NCBI GenBank assembly: GCA_021018815.1
Contig: JAITYX010000030.1
Span: 945,001 to 1,009,000, forward strand
Length of the DNA: 64,000 nt
Direction: 5' to 3'
Source of the DNA: Talinum fruticosum
Taxonomy: Eukaryota > Streptophyta > Magnoliopsida > Caryophyllales > Talinaceae
Of this stretch, positions 26,660-37,373 are shown piece by piece. The notes below the pieces were generated by a model. The model did no database searches, was not told the DNA's origin, and was given only the letters and a program-made list of their open reading frames with translations. A program made the translations under genes and the position numbers. Position 1 is the stretch's first letter; each line of letters starts with the position of its first letter.

Positions 26660-27245
26660 AACTTGGCAAAGCTGACCAAGTGAACGGGTTAACCCGAACG
26701 ACTCGAAACCCAAATCGAACCGACATCCGAAACATCCGAGCTGATTTTGACCGAAACCGAAATGAACCGACCCGAAATATAATTGAACCGATTATAACCC
26801 CAACCGAATCGGACCCAAACCTGATTTTGACCCGAACTCGAATAAAAGTGACCCAAATCCGAACCGACCCGAATCCGAATTTGACCCAACCCACTTTTTT
26901 TTTGTGGGTCTTTTAGGATAGACTTTTGTACTTGTAGTGGTATAATTTTGATCGACCTTAAATCATATTCAAGCGGGTCCATACCAAAGGATGGTGGTGA
27001 ACCCGATAATATTGTATTGTATATGGTTCACTCGAAACCATACTCGAAACTTATTCAAACCGACATTGACCCAATTCGAATCGAAACCGACCTAAATTTG
27101 ACCCAGTCTAAAATTAACCCGAACCAAACTCAAACCCGAACCGAACGAGATTGACCCGAATTTGAATCGAACCGAAGTTGACCGAACCGAAACACTGACC
27201 GAACCCAAATGAAATCGACTTGAAATTAACCCGAATCAAATGACA
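26660..27245. repeat. Degenerate CCGAA/ACCGA repeat array
   Basis: Nearly 600 bp is built from variants of ACCCGAA, CCGAACCGA, TTTGACC and AACCCAAA, without a fixed period. Because stop codons are rare in these words, open frames appear on both strands (26637-27154). They encode Asn/Arg/Thr-rich or Val/Gly/Arg-rich repeats and are not genes. Confidence 0.7.
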
Positions 27246-27904
27246 CCATTGTCGGGTCTAATTATCTCACCGTAATTCTTAAATAATCTCATACAAAAAT
27301 TTGTAATTTGTCTATATATAATCTTAACTAATGAAACATGAAAGAATAAAGGTTTGTGTGGATTTGGATTAATCCTTTACCGACTTGTAAATGACAAGGA
27401 TTAGAAAGGAACATGTTCGTGACGTGGCCATAATAATAACGTCACCTGACTGTGACCCAATCCAAATGGAAATTCAATCTGGCTGAGGTCAGCATATGGC
27501 CCAACTTAACGAGCCCATAGAGTTGAAATGTTAGCCCAATTTGTCATTGCATATAAGTTAGAGGTGACAAGTGGGTTAAACTTTCAAAGCTCAATCAGCA
27601 TAAGGTCCAGTTAAGCATGCACAGTCCATTAAAAAACTGGGCTGCTTTGGCTTGTGATGTATGACATGGGATGGATGCAAAGGGCCAGCCCACATGTACG
27701 TTTAAGATCGGCTCACGTGACCCGACCCAGCTTAACTCGGTGTAGTCATACATTTATCATTTTTTAAAAATCTTTACTTACCTATTTACTAGAATCGAGC
27801 TATTGTTGACTTATAAATAATAGAGGTGTCCCTAAGTATCAAATCACTTAAATCAACTTATATCATTTTGATTATCACATTAAATTTGAAAGATTTGTGC
27901 ATTT

Positions 27905-27975
27905 ATAACGACGGGGACTAGCTCGAGCCTTAGGTTTTCACTTACCATGGTTTCGAATCTCATCCGACCGGCGAC
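27905..27975 (+). repeat. tRNA-like box A/box B pair (SINE-type head candidate)
   Basis: TAGCTCGAGCC resembles a pol III box A. GGTTTCGAATCTC, about 30 bp downstream, resembles box B with one extra T. It could be the head of an old tRNA-derived SINE. No poly(A) tail or flanking duplication was confirmed. Confidence 0.25.
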
Positions 27976-29863
27976 CTAGTTCTTTTCCTATAATTAAGAG
28001 CTAGAACAAAAACAATTAAAGTTTGTTTGCTTGTTCTTTACTAGTTTTGTTAGTAGAACAACACATATATATATCAATAAATATGGATTAATACAATATA
28101 TAGTACAAACATGCAGAAACATTTTGTATTTTCAAAATTCCGTAAAAACAGGATTCACACTAAAAGTTGTTATTGTTGTTATGAGTCATAAGTGATTCGT
28201 GAGCTACTTTTAGATTTTATCAATCTTATCTAGCATATCGATAATCTACTTTTAGTTCTCATCCATCCATATATGATACTAAAGTAATTTCCAATATTGA
28301 AATACAATCTCAACCCATCAATAATTGTTAGATAACGATCTCTAATAAAAATACAATCTCAACCCACCAATTGTTAGATAGCATGTATACGTAACGCACA
28401 AAAACGTAGAACAAAAACAACCAAAAAAACAAAAGCCAATTATGTATAAGTTGAAAAAAAGAAATTAAGAAAAACGATTTTCACTATGGGGTGTTTTTTT
28501 TCCACAAAATAATAAATAATAAAGAAAATTCAAGAGATGCCATGATGGATCATGAGTGCATATATGATCACAATCTAAAAGAGATAAGGACATGAAAACA
28601 CCATCTTATGATGTGTTGAATTTGATGTATGTGGGTATTATAATGGATGCCATGCCATGATGAAACAACAATGTGGCGACCATTGCGGATTTCTACTATT
28701 CAAACCACCCAATTTCAAGTTTTTGCCCCAATAAATCATGATTATTTTTCCATGTGAGGTTCCAACACTCTCGTACAAGGGCTAGGAGATGCATCAAACT
28801 CCATTTTAGATCACTTTGAGAGCCCGTGGAATGGAATATACATAGATCGGTATAAAACAACTGAAAAAAGACAACAGTTTATTATTGGTTAAAAATAAGT
28901 ACTATCTCGAAATGAATACGTATTGATGTGAAAAATATTTATAAATATTCTTTGACTCCTGAGTGTTGAACCTAATGTAAGACCTGAACCTAATGTAAGA
29001 TCGACATCTAATTCACTTAAACTTGTTGCCATTTAAAAAAAAAAATCAAGAGTTTTGGGAGATTCATGCTTCTCATATCGTTGTTGACCATGAAGCATCT
29101 GTATATCTCTCACACCATCATTTAGTGTAGATTTAGTCATATTAGTTTTTGATGGGAGGCAGAAAAAGAGTAAACGAAGGCATCAATTATCAAAATAACC
29201 CTCCCTCTCTCCATTTCAAAAATATTCAAAATTGAATAATTAGATTCCATATGCCATTATTACATGCATTGTACACCTAAAGATGGCTTCATCGTTAATT
29301 TATAAAATATACGACTTTTTTATCAGGATTCAAACTTTTTTTCTCTCAAAAAAACTAAGTGACGAACCATTTACATTGATATACAATCCTATACTATATA
29401 AATGTCATATTTATCGGGACTTTTTACCATTGTCAAAAATAAAAAATAAAAAATAAAAATAGAGGGGGTGGTAAAAAAAAAAAAAGAAAAGAAAAGGGGA
29501 GTAGCTGCTCCCTATTGGAAATTTGACTCATGGATGTTTGTGTTCAAACCTCATAATTAAAGAAGGCTTAATGAGAGAGAGAAAAGAAGAAAATTGAATG
29601 ATTAAATTAAAAGGAAAGAAGATTCCTCAAGGCAAGAGTCTAATGAGGCACTAATTAAGTAATAAACAGTAATTAAACCCCCTAATCTCACGTGGAAATC
29701 AGAATATTATTTCAAGCACAATTATAAATAACTTGCATGAATGAATGGACCGACCAATGGTTGGTCTAAACTAAAAACAAAATATATTACTATTTTATTA
29801 TTTAAATTATAAAAACCCCAATCTTTGTGGAAATTTCTTCTACTAATTAATGGGCCACATTAG

Positions 29864-29864
<1 letters not shown>

Positions 29865-29934
<70 letters not shown>
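29865..29934. repeat. (AT)n microsatellite
   Basis: About 35 uninterrupted AT units, the longest simple repeat in the window. Confidence 0.95.
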
Positions 29935-29937
<3 letters not shown>

Positions 29938-30879
29938 TCACGTACAAAATTTGTTTTAGGTATAACAACAACAAAATCCACAGTAATTAAGAGATTAATT
30001 AGAAAAGTGATTAGGCAGGTGTACTGTGCTTAGTCTTTTCAAATCTCACAACTAATTATTTTAATTTAGGTATAACCACGCAAATTGCTGGTCTCGTACG
30101 GTTTTTGCAGATTCAATTAAGCATATCTAGGTAGAGATATACTATTGCTACATTTTATATAATGTTTTTGTGTGAATGAGCCAACTGACACCTACGGTAT
30201 ATTTTATATAATTTAATGATGAATGAACATGGAGTCGGAAATGTAGTTTCTTTTTCTCAAAAACACTATAAATAGTGAGTTAAACAAACTTAATGTAATT
30301 ATCGCCTACATAGAAATTTGAAGGATCCAAATATAAGTAATTTTTAAACTAGAATGTACTTGAAGAAGAGGGTAAATATTTGATTAGCATGTCTTCGACC
30401 TAGGAATATGTTTCTCCTTACCTTCTACAACAATTAATATGGGGTTCTTGAGATTCAAACCCGATACCTTGATCATAAAGACTTTGATATTAAGTTTAAT
30501 AACCAACTCAACCAAAAACTTAAGTTTATAGTCGAAGGTTCGAAATAAGTTTATAACATAATTCAAAAAACATTTAACCCTATAGTAGAAGGTAGAATTA
30601 TTATTTTTAAATATTTTTATATTTTTTTTTTTGGAGGGAGGGGGAAGGGAAGAAGACAATAGATAATAAAGGGATTTCCAACTTCGTAGGCTTTTCCCAT
30701 TTGGGTACCCAAAGATGGGGTTGCCAAACTTTGTAATCATGAGTCTACTTGTCATCATTACCATTGAAGAAGAAAGACATCCTCTCCCTCTCTCCCTCTC
30801 TTCCCTCTCATTCTCCATCCAATTTCACCACTTTCTCACAAATTACAAGCCCCCAAGATACCCTAACCCTCCCCCCCAT

Positions 30880-30889
30880 CTATTTAAAT
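30880..30889 (+). promoter_or_regulatory. Probable TATA box of the little zipper gene
   Basis: CTATTTAAATC lies about 70 bp upstream of the ATG at 30959. Telomere-like ACCCTAACCCT boxes flank it at about 30860-30870 and 30919-30929. Telo-boxes of this kind are common near plant transcription starts. Confidence 0.45.
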
Positions 30890-30958
30890 CATCTCACCCT
30901 CCATAACCCATCTCAACAACCCTAACCCTTGCCCATTTCTTACAAACTAGACATCAAA

Positions 30959-31344
30959 ATGTGCAGTGCAAAAGACTGGATACACTCTCCTCCTCGAGCC
31001 CATCCGGCTAGCCGCCCCAAGCACCGTCCCCCACGGCGGTCCAAAGTTCGACTTCACCGGCTCATCGTAAGGTACGTGATACATGCACTTCATGATCATG
31101 CAAGAGGAAATTTCATTTCTAATGCATGAAGTTTGTGTTGGTTTTGTGAATTAGGAGGAATGAAGGGCATGACATGGAGCTGAAGAACTTGAAGTTGTAC
31201 TTGGAGAACAGATGTATATTGGAAGAGAATGAGAAGCTTAGGCAAAAGGCTCTTCGGCTTCGACAAGAGAATCTAGCTCTACTATCTCAGTTTCAGAAGA
31301 AATTCAGTTCCTCTCAATTTTCGGGATCAAGTAACATAAATTAA
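30959..31344 (+). CDS. Little zipper (ZPR1/2-type) protein, two exons
   Basis: ZPR proteins are small plant leucine-zipper proteins. They dimerise with HD-ZIP III transcription factors and block DNA binding, forming a feedback loop in meristem and leaf polarity. Exon 1 is 30959-31071, the intron (GTACGT...TTAG) is 31072-31154 and exon 2 is 31155-31344. The product is about 100 residues. The N-terminus is basic and Pro/Arg-rich (HPASRPKHRPPRRSK). The zipper is diagnostic: MELKNLKLYLENRCILEENE followed by KLRQKALRLRQENLALLSQF, with heptad Leu spacing as in Arabidopsis ZPRs. The length and basic N-terminal extension fit ZPR1/ZPR2 better than the shorter ZPR3/ZPR4. The acceptor is followed 3 bases later by a second in-frame AG, so transcripts could differ by one Arg. 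An AATAAA at 31560-31565 may be the polyadenylation signal. No frameshift is needed. Confidence 0.9.
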
Positions 31345-34300
31345 TAAAGGGGTTAGATCAGAAGTGAGAAGCTTTTGTATTGTATGCTACTGTTTTTTTA
31401 GTTCCTGTTTTATTGCTCTAATTAGCTTAATTTTTTTAATTAAGTATGTAGCAAGGAGGTGGATTAAGGAATAATCATATAAATTTTTTCATTCAGCAAC
31501 AGCATGATCCCAGATCCTGATTACTGAATTTTAGTCAAGGTGTTGTATTTAGGAGTCTAAATAAAATATTAATTGAATTGTTTTAATTTGTTTGCACCTC
31601 TAATTATTATTAATTATCCTATTTTGGGTTTTAGCCCATGTTGAATATGTCTTTATGTGGTTGGAAGGAGTAGTACTCTATGTTTCAAGGAAGTCAAGTA
31701 CAATAATAATGTTGCCACCATAGCTTACCATGCAATTGCACTTGAATTCTTAATCTTGCCAAATTGCCAATGAAAGGGTAATCAAAGTGCCTAAATACCC
31801 ACTAAACAACTTGGAATTCAAACTAATTAGTCAAACTTAAACTCCCCTCCCCCCCAAAAAAAAGAAGAAAGAAAAAAGGTCAATATATGAAAGGCTTCCA
31901 AAAATTATAGCGTTCTAAAATTATTATATTTTGATCTCTACTTATTTGGGATGGATTTCAGACCCTACATAAATTTTAAACGGATTTAATTGAAACTGTT
32001 AAAGAAAATAACTTTGTTTTTTACGAGAAAGGTCGGAAATGTTTTTCCGAACAAAATCTTTTTTTTTTTTCCGGGGTGGTATGTGTCCAGATTTAAGAAC
32101 ACCTAAGTGCAAACCCTACACAATCATGCCATGCATATAGTAAAGAGAGTGAAAATGAATCTTCTTTAAGGAGTAATGAAGGAAGAATGGGCCAGTTTCA
32201 CTCACATATACACCCACCTCCTAGAATTCAGCCCTCACCAACACAGCAGAGCATTCATGGCACTGATGGTTTAGTTTTGTACTTGAGTTATCAGGAGTAT
32301 TCCTGGCTGCTTCAGAGGGCCAAAACAAACCAGATAGGAAAAAGCACCATAAACCAAAAGAATAGAAAAGGACATTTAACCAAGGGTCCCAGGCACTTTG
32401 GCTAAATAATGCTTCATGTATAAAAGTGAAAAGTTTACCGCCCATTGCCTTCAATAAGAATTAAGGACCACGTGGGTTGTTCGAACTTACATACTAAAAC
32501 ATACATAAATGAAAATGTATATAAAAACAAATATAAAAGAAAAGAAACGAATATAAAAGAATAGAAATGGGTTGTTAAATAAGAAACAAACTTGTTACGA
32601 ACAAACATAAACAAACATAAAACATATATAAATTCTATTTTTTACATAAAGTCGAACGAGTCCACGAGTCTAGCCTATAACATCTCTTTACCCCTCCATA
32701 ACCATATTAGATGTCCGACTTTAGATTTAAACTTCTCATATTTCAACTTTTGTAACACTTTAATTGTATTCAAGGGGGATAAATGATCGGGTCTAAATCT
32801 ACCCGCATTTCAATGACACACATAATAGTCTTTTGGTGATACGAAAAAATGATACCCTATATTGACATAACGAATATTTGCATACATCATTTAGCGTAGT
32901 CTTTTAAGAAGGACATATGTTATATATCTAACAAAATTGCTATCCAATATAATTCCTCGGCTTACCTTGTAAAAGTAGGATCTACACTAGGTGGTGTAGT
33001 TAGCCAGTTTTATTTCTTATCGATATAAATAACTTGAGTTAGATATTTAAAACAGATGTGTATGTGTGCAAGAGAGAGAGAGAGAGACAGTTCATCATAG
33101 AAGGTGCTACTAGTATTATAATTGGCCTAGGCAATAGAGTCATCAAGATTTGGCAAGAAGAAAAACAAAAGTACTTGTGAAGGAAATGTTGCCACAAGGA
33201 GAAAAATGGTAACTGGGCTATTATGAAGTCATGGTAGCTTTAAAATTTGAAGTATTGAAGCGTGATATACTTTTGTCAAATAGGAACAGCAGAAACTTCA
33301 CAATCCAATGTTCACCTTTCTTTGCCCACCTTTTCATGGTATATTGTTTTTGGGCATCTTGTCAAACTACAATCATCACAGCATACTCTTTTCCAAATCC
33401 CAGAAACAATTATTTTTTTGCTGCCAAAATACTTTCAAATCTCTTATCGTCTGATTATTTAAGCCATTTTACAGTCAAAGCAACTGACGTGGGGTTACAC
33501 TCATCATCTACTCAAACAACAACAATAATTCTAAGGACGCGGTAGAATAATCATGAACCCAGAAACCTTTAGGAAATCACTACTAATACAGCTACTACAG
33601 CAACTTCTTACTCCCATTTCCCACTTCATCCACTGATCAAATCAGGATTTAGTTTTTGTGTAGTCTGCATATACCAGCTGAGTTGCACCTCATTACTGCC
33701 TGTTTTCTGACATATTTGCAGATTGTTTGAAATCAGGACGAGATGGCATGAGACAAACACATCATTAGCTTACTTACAAGGCTCGTTAAGTGGATTTTGC
33801 CACATGCCCATGTCAAGTCTCGGAGTTACCTAGTAACAGTATAGATATCTAGTTATTGAAGTAGGCCTTTTTTAAAAGTTTGTATGTTTTTAGCTTGTTT
33901 CCGCTATGTACTTATTCTAAATATTAGTATCAACTGTTTGTAAAAATATAGATATGTTAATCACGTTTACGTGTTTTGACATACTCTAGATAGATGAAAT
34001 GCTACAAATTTTTGACCTTTTCCTCGAGTCGAATTTGTCAAATCAAGGTTAGCACAATTGGCCAAATATACTCAAATCGGTAATTTTACGGAAAAAGGCT
34101 ATTAGAGAATAAGTTGTTTCAGTCATCCCATCAGTTAATTGCCACTAGAGACTACAGCACTGCTCTGCAGAAGAGGAGAAACCTGTCAACAGTTTGCACA
34201 AACTTGTTTAGAGTTGTCAATTAAGCTAGCATACTACTGATACATGATGAAGTGGTTGCAGATTTTCGAAACTTCTGAATAACAGATATCATATTCGACT

Positions 34301-34813
34301 AAGGAAACGAGTTTTAGGAGACTCGGCATTGTAAGGAACCGCTATGTGCATGCAAGAACTGCTCTGCAAGGGATACCTTAACTGACAAGCTCTATGCAAA
34401 TTGTTTAGTATCTTATAAGGCCATAACATTCGCGTTCATGATTAAAGGACTGAAATCTGCTACAAGTTTATTCAGAGGAATTCAGCACATCTATTAATCA
34501 TCTAAGAAGACCCACAGAAGTAATAAACAGGCTAGTAACAGAGGGTTCATGATCAACTGGAATTATGGGCCCAAATCTTGTAGTTTCTGCATAAATGATT
34601 GCATATATGCTAGCATATCGAGCATCATTTCTTGTTAATTTCTTCTATCCACATATGCCCAGAGGCAACTTGATGAGCGAGGAAATTCACGATGGGACTT
34701 AAATAAGGCGTTTGCTTCTTACACTTAAGATGCGCACACATTTTTATCAGGAAAATAACCTTACAATCTTAGCCATTATTGTTTAAGCTATTTACAGTCA
34801 TCTGAGAACTCAC

Positions 34814-34925
34814 AGTAGGATCCAGTCTTGGCCAAATTGTATTTTCACATTTTTCAACAACCGCAGCAAATTTCCTATTGCTTTCTGAAAGGAATCTCAA
34901 TAGTTCCACAGCAGCAAATCCAGTC
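34814..34925 (-). other. Exon-like stretch, unidentified protein
   Basis: On the minus strand a 112-bp segment is bounded by an acceptor-like AAAAAAG and a strong donor GTGAGT. Exactly one frame is open. It reads TGFAAVELLRFLSESNRKFA and then AVVEKCENTIWPRLDPT, an amphipathic, protein-like sequence. No partner exon with matching phase could be assigned with confidence. A candidate 3' exon lies at about 34.65-34.75 kb. It may be one exon of a poorly resolved gene or a gene fragment. The family is not recognised. Confidence 0.3.
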
Positions 34926-35164
34926 CTTTTTTGTGAGTTCTAAATCAGCATGAAAACAAGCACAAAATGCTAGACTGAATAACTTACATGAATTCAAACA
35001 AAGAAATGGGTCAAGGCTGTACAGATTCTTTAAGTCATCTACAAATCTGGTTGACCTTACTAGCTAGCTCCCATTCTAAAAACCCGACAACTACTTCTGC
35101 ATATTTCTTACTATGTTATATACATCATACATGCTCAAGGCTTACAATGAGCAAGTTGCAGGCT

Positions 35165-35195
35165 CTAATACCATAAAATTTTATGTAAATTGATT
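35165..35195 (-). mobile_element. Possible copia-type primer-binding site remnant
   Basis: On the minus strand TTTTATGGTATTAGAGCC closely resembles the plant Ty1-copia junction where the LTR end is followed by TGGTATCAGAGC, the initiator-Met tRNA primer site. No intact LTR or gag-pol reading frame was found around it, so at most it is a relic. Confidence 0.25.
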
Positions 35196-36369
35196 CGGCC
35201 TTAAATAAACGAGCAATGCATACTACCCAAGTGAGGTTCTAATGGTAATGGATGGAGTAACTACCGAGTTATATGCATGTTCAAGACCTTATATTTTATC
35301 CACTTTAATTCTCCAACGCCGTATACCACTCCAAAGTTACACTAACTCTATATCTCATCGCATGGCTCCATTATTAGGTAGTTTAGTGACGAAACTGTTT
35401 ACAAAGAATATCAAATCGAGTGCTATTCTTTCTTAATTATGTATATGTTTATATTAACTTTTTTCAAAAAAAACCCTTTTATGGCTTATATTGAACAGAA
35501 ACAAATTGAAATTATAAACAATTTTTATTATTAACTTCCTTTACTTACAAGCATGACCCAACATGTACAAATTTAACACTCAGAAGAAAAAAAAAAGAAA
35601 AAAGATGGCTTCAAGAATATATAAACATGATGAAACGAGAATCATCAAAGTGGTTTGTTTTTCTTGAAATAAAGCTCCGTACCAAAGTAAGAAATAGCAG
35701 TCCTGTGGAATATGCTAACTTCTTGTGGACATACTTCCAACAGCACACTGATGCATATATATTATACAGTGCTCTGGATATGGCTATAAAGAAACTGAGC
35801 CCTGGGATTCAGCTCAGTCAGAACTTGGCTTGGACTCGTGCCAAACTGAACCTGAGCTGGTTTGAAAGCATGCCACGAAATCCAAGCCCCAATTCCGCTA
35901 GCTCAGCTGCAATTATTCCATTTAGCTCAATCGGTTTATTTTTTTCTATAGAATCAACAAAAAGTTACGCTAGCTTTATTTTGAATCTAATATCATAATC
36001 TAGAATCTAACTTTGATTGCAACCTTAAAATTAGAAAAGTTTTACGTAAAAACAAACCGAAAAAATAATAATATTGAGCCGGGCTTCGAGCCGGAGCATG
36101 ACAGTCAGCCGAGCTTGGCTCAGCTACATTCCTAGCGCACTGGAAAGCTCCAAAATATGATTGAATGGCAAACCAAATTTTCCAGTTGATTACTTTCGAA
36201 CATGTCGAAAGCCAATTCGTGTCGAGCATCTTCGTAAGCTCACGTTCATATACAGTGCATCACTCTGTTGTCTCTGTCAATTTTGCTGTAGTCGACCTTT
36301 TTCATTGCTGGCCTAAGTCTATCTTTAGCTTTCTGTGATGTGATCTCCTAACCCTGTTTTTGGTTACTT

Positions 36370-36690
36370 CAATTTGTACCATCTAAAGAAGAAATTTAAA
36401 TTGAATAATCTGAATTCAAATTAACTCGATATCAGAAATAACTATTTAGAATAAATATGCAACCAAAATGAACTGATTCGACCTTTAACATTTTTCATTA
36501 AAGTTGAATAAGAGAAGTTTAAGATTAAAATATTGAGACACAATTTAAATTGAAAATGACTTACCTTAAATTGAAAGTAAAACATATATTATTGACTCAA
36601 ATATAATCCAATCTAAAATTAACCCGATCTAAAACTAAATTGACCAGTCCATTTGTCCGATCTAGTCCAAATCAATCGAGTTCGACCTAT
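36370..36690. repeat. Degenerate repeat patch (AACCCGA/AATTGA words)
   Basis: Words such as AAATTGAA, AATTAACCCGATC and ATCTAAAACTAAATTGACC recur without a period. It resembles the CCGAA-type patches at 4.74 and 26.66 kb. Confidence 0.3.
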
Positions 36691-37144
36691 ATAAGTTACA
36701 CATATTAATGTATCAATTTTATCCTTAAACTCAAATAAGATGTTGATTTTTTTAGATTTCAAAAAATATATATACATTTTATACAATAAAAATAAAAGAT
36801 AATTTAAAAGATGTATTTTTTTAGTTCATTATATATTTATAACCTTTGCTAATTTTTTTTTGATAAATAGTTTTTCAATATGTCGAGATGTGAATTTGTG
36901 ATAATGTTCCATTAGTATTTGAATTTCTATAGTTTGGAAAATTTTATTATTATTATTTATTATTTATTATTTATTATTTATTATTATTGTTTAGTTAGAC
37001 AATCAAATAGTTCAACTTGTGAGCGCCTTTAAGGGGAAAAAAAACCAAAAAAGAAGGAAAGGAAAGAAGTAAAAAAAAAAAAAAAAAGAGAAAAAACTTC
37101 TACTCCCCTTTGATGGTCTCCTTGCACCATCTGCCACTGTCTCC

Positions 37145-37147
<3 letters not shown>

Positions 37148-37188
<41 letters not shown>
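37148..37188. repeat. (CT)n microsatellite in the TVP38-like leader
   Basis: About 20 CT units about 190 bp upstream of the ATG, a common feature of plant 5' leaders. Confidence 0.9.
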
Positions 37189-37191
<3 letters not shown>

Positions 37192-37373
37192 TGGCTTACT
37201 TCTCCCCACCAAAACCAGCCTTTAATATTAATCCACCCAATGGACTTATGCCCCAATTCTTATACCCTCTCCCCTCTTATAGGGTTCCTAATTTATTAGT
37301 CTACGAATTCGAACTTCTCAAGCTCCATTCCCTCACAGCTGATCGGTCGGATTCCGGCCGTCGGTGACGATTC

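Larger units (their letters stand above)
22301..30870. other. Repeat-rich intergenic spacer
   Basis: About 8.6 kb with no intact gene. It holds two copies of one MITE family, a probable hAT-type remnant, two tRNA-like SINE-type heads, a large CCGAA-type degenerate repeat, small tandem duplications (about 26041-26125 and 28961-29000) and a long (AT)n. Remaining parts are plain AT-rich DNA with poly(A)/poly(T) tracts. Confidence 0.5.
31345..37147. other. Intergenic region with weak minus-strand exon signals and repeat remnants
   Basis: About 5.8 kb without a confident gene. It contains one plausible minus-strand exon (34814-34925), a TGGTATTAGAGC motif like a copia primer-binding site at about 35172, a patch rich in GAGCC/GGCTC words at about 35.8-36.2 kb and a degenerate repeat at 36.37-36.69 kb. 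The plus frame 35627-35998 (123 codons) and minus frame 35993-36229 have no recognised domain. Confidence 0.45.

Noticed and set aside
26637..27154. Overlapping frames on both strands with regular Asn/Arg/Thr or Val/Gly/Arg patterns
   Set aside because: They are translations of the CCGAA-type degenerate repeat, which lacks stop codons by composition.
35627..35998. 123-codon plus frame
   Set aside because: No domain, start context or splice partners. It lies in a region with repeat-like GAGCC/GGCTC words.
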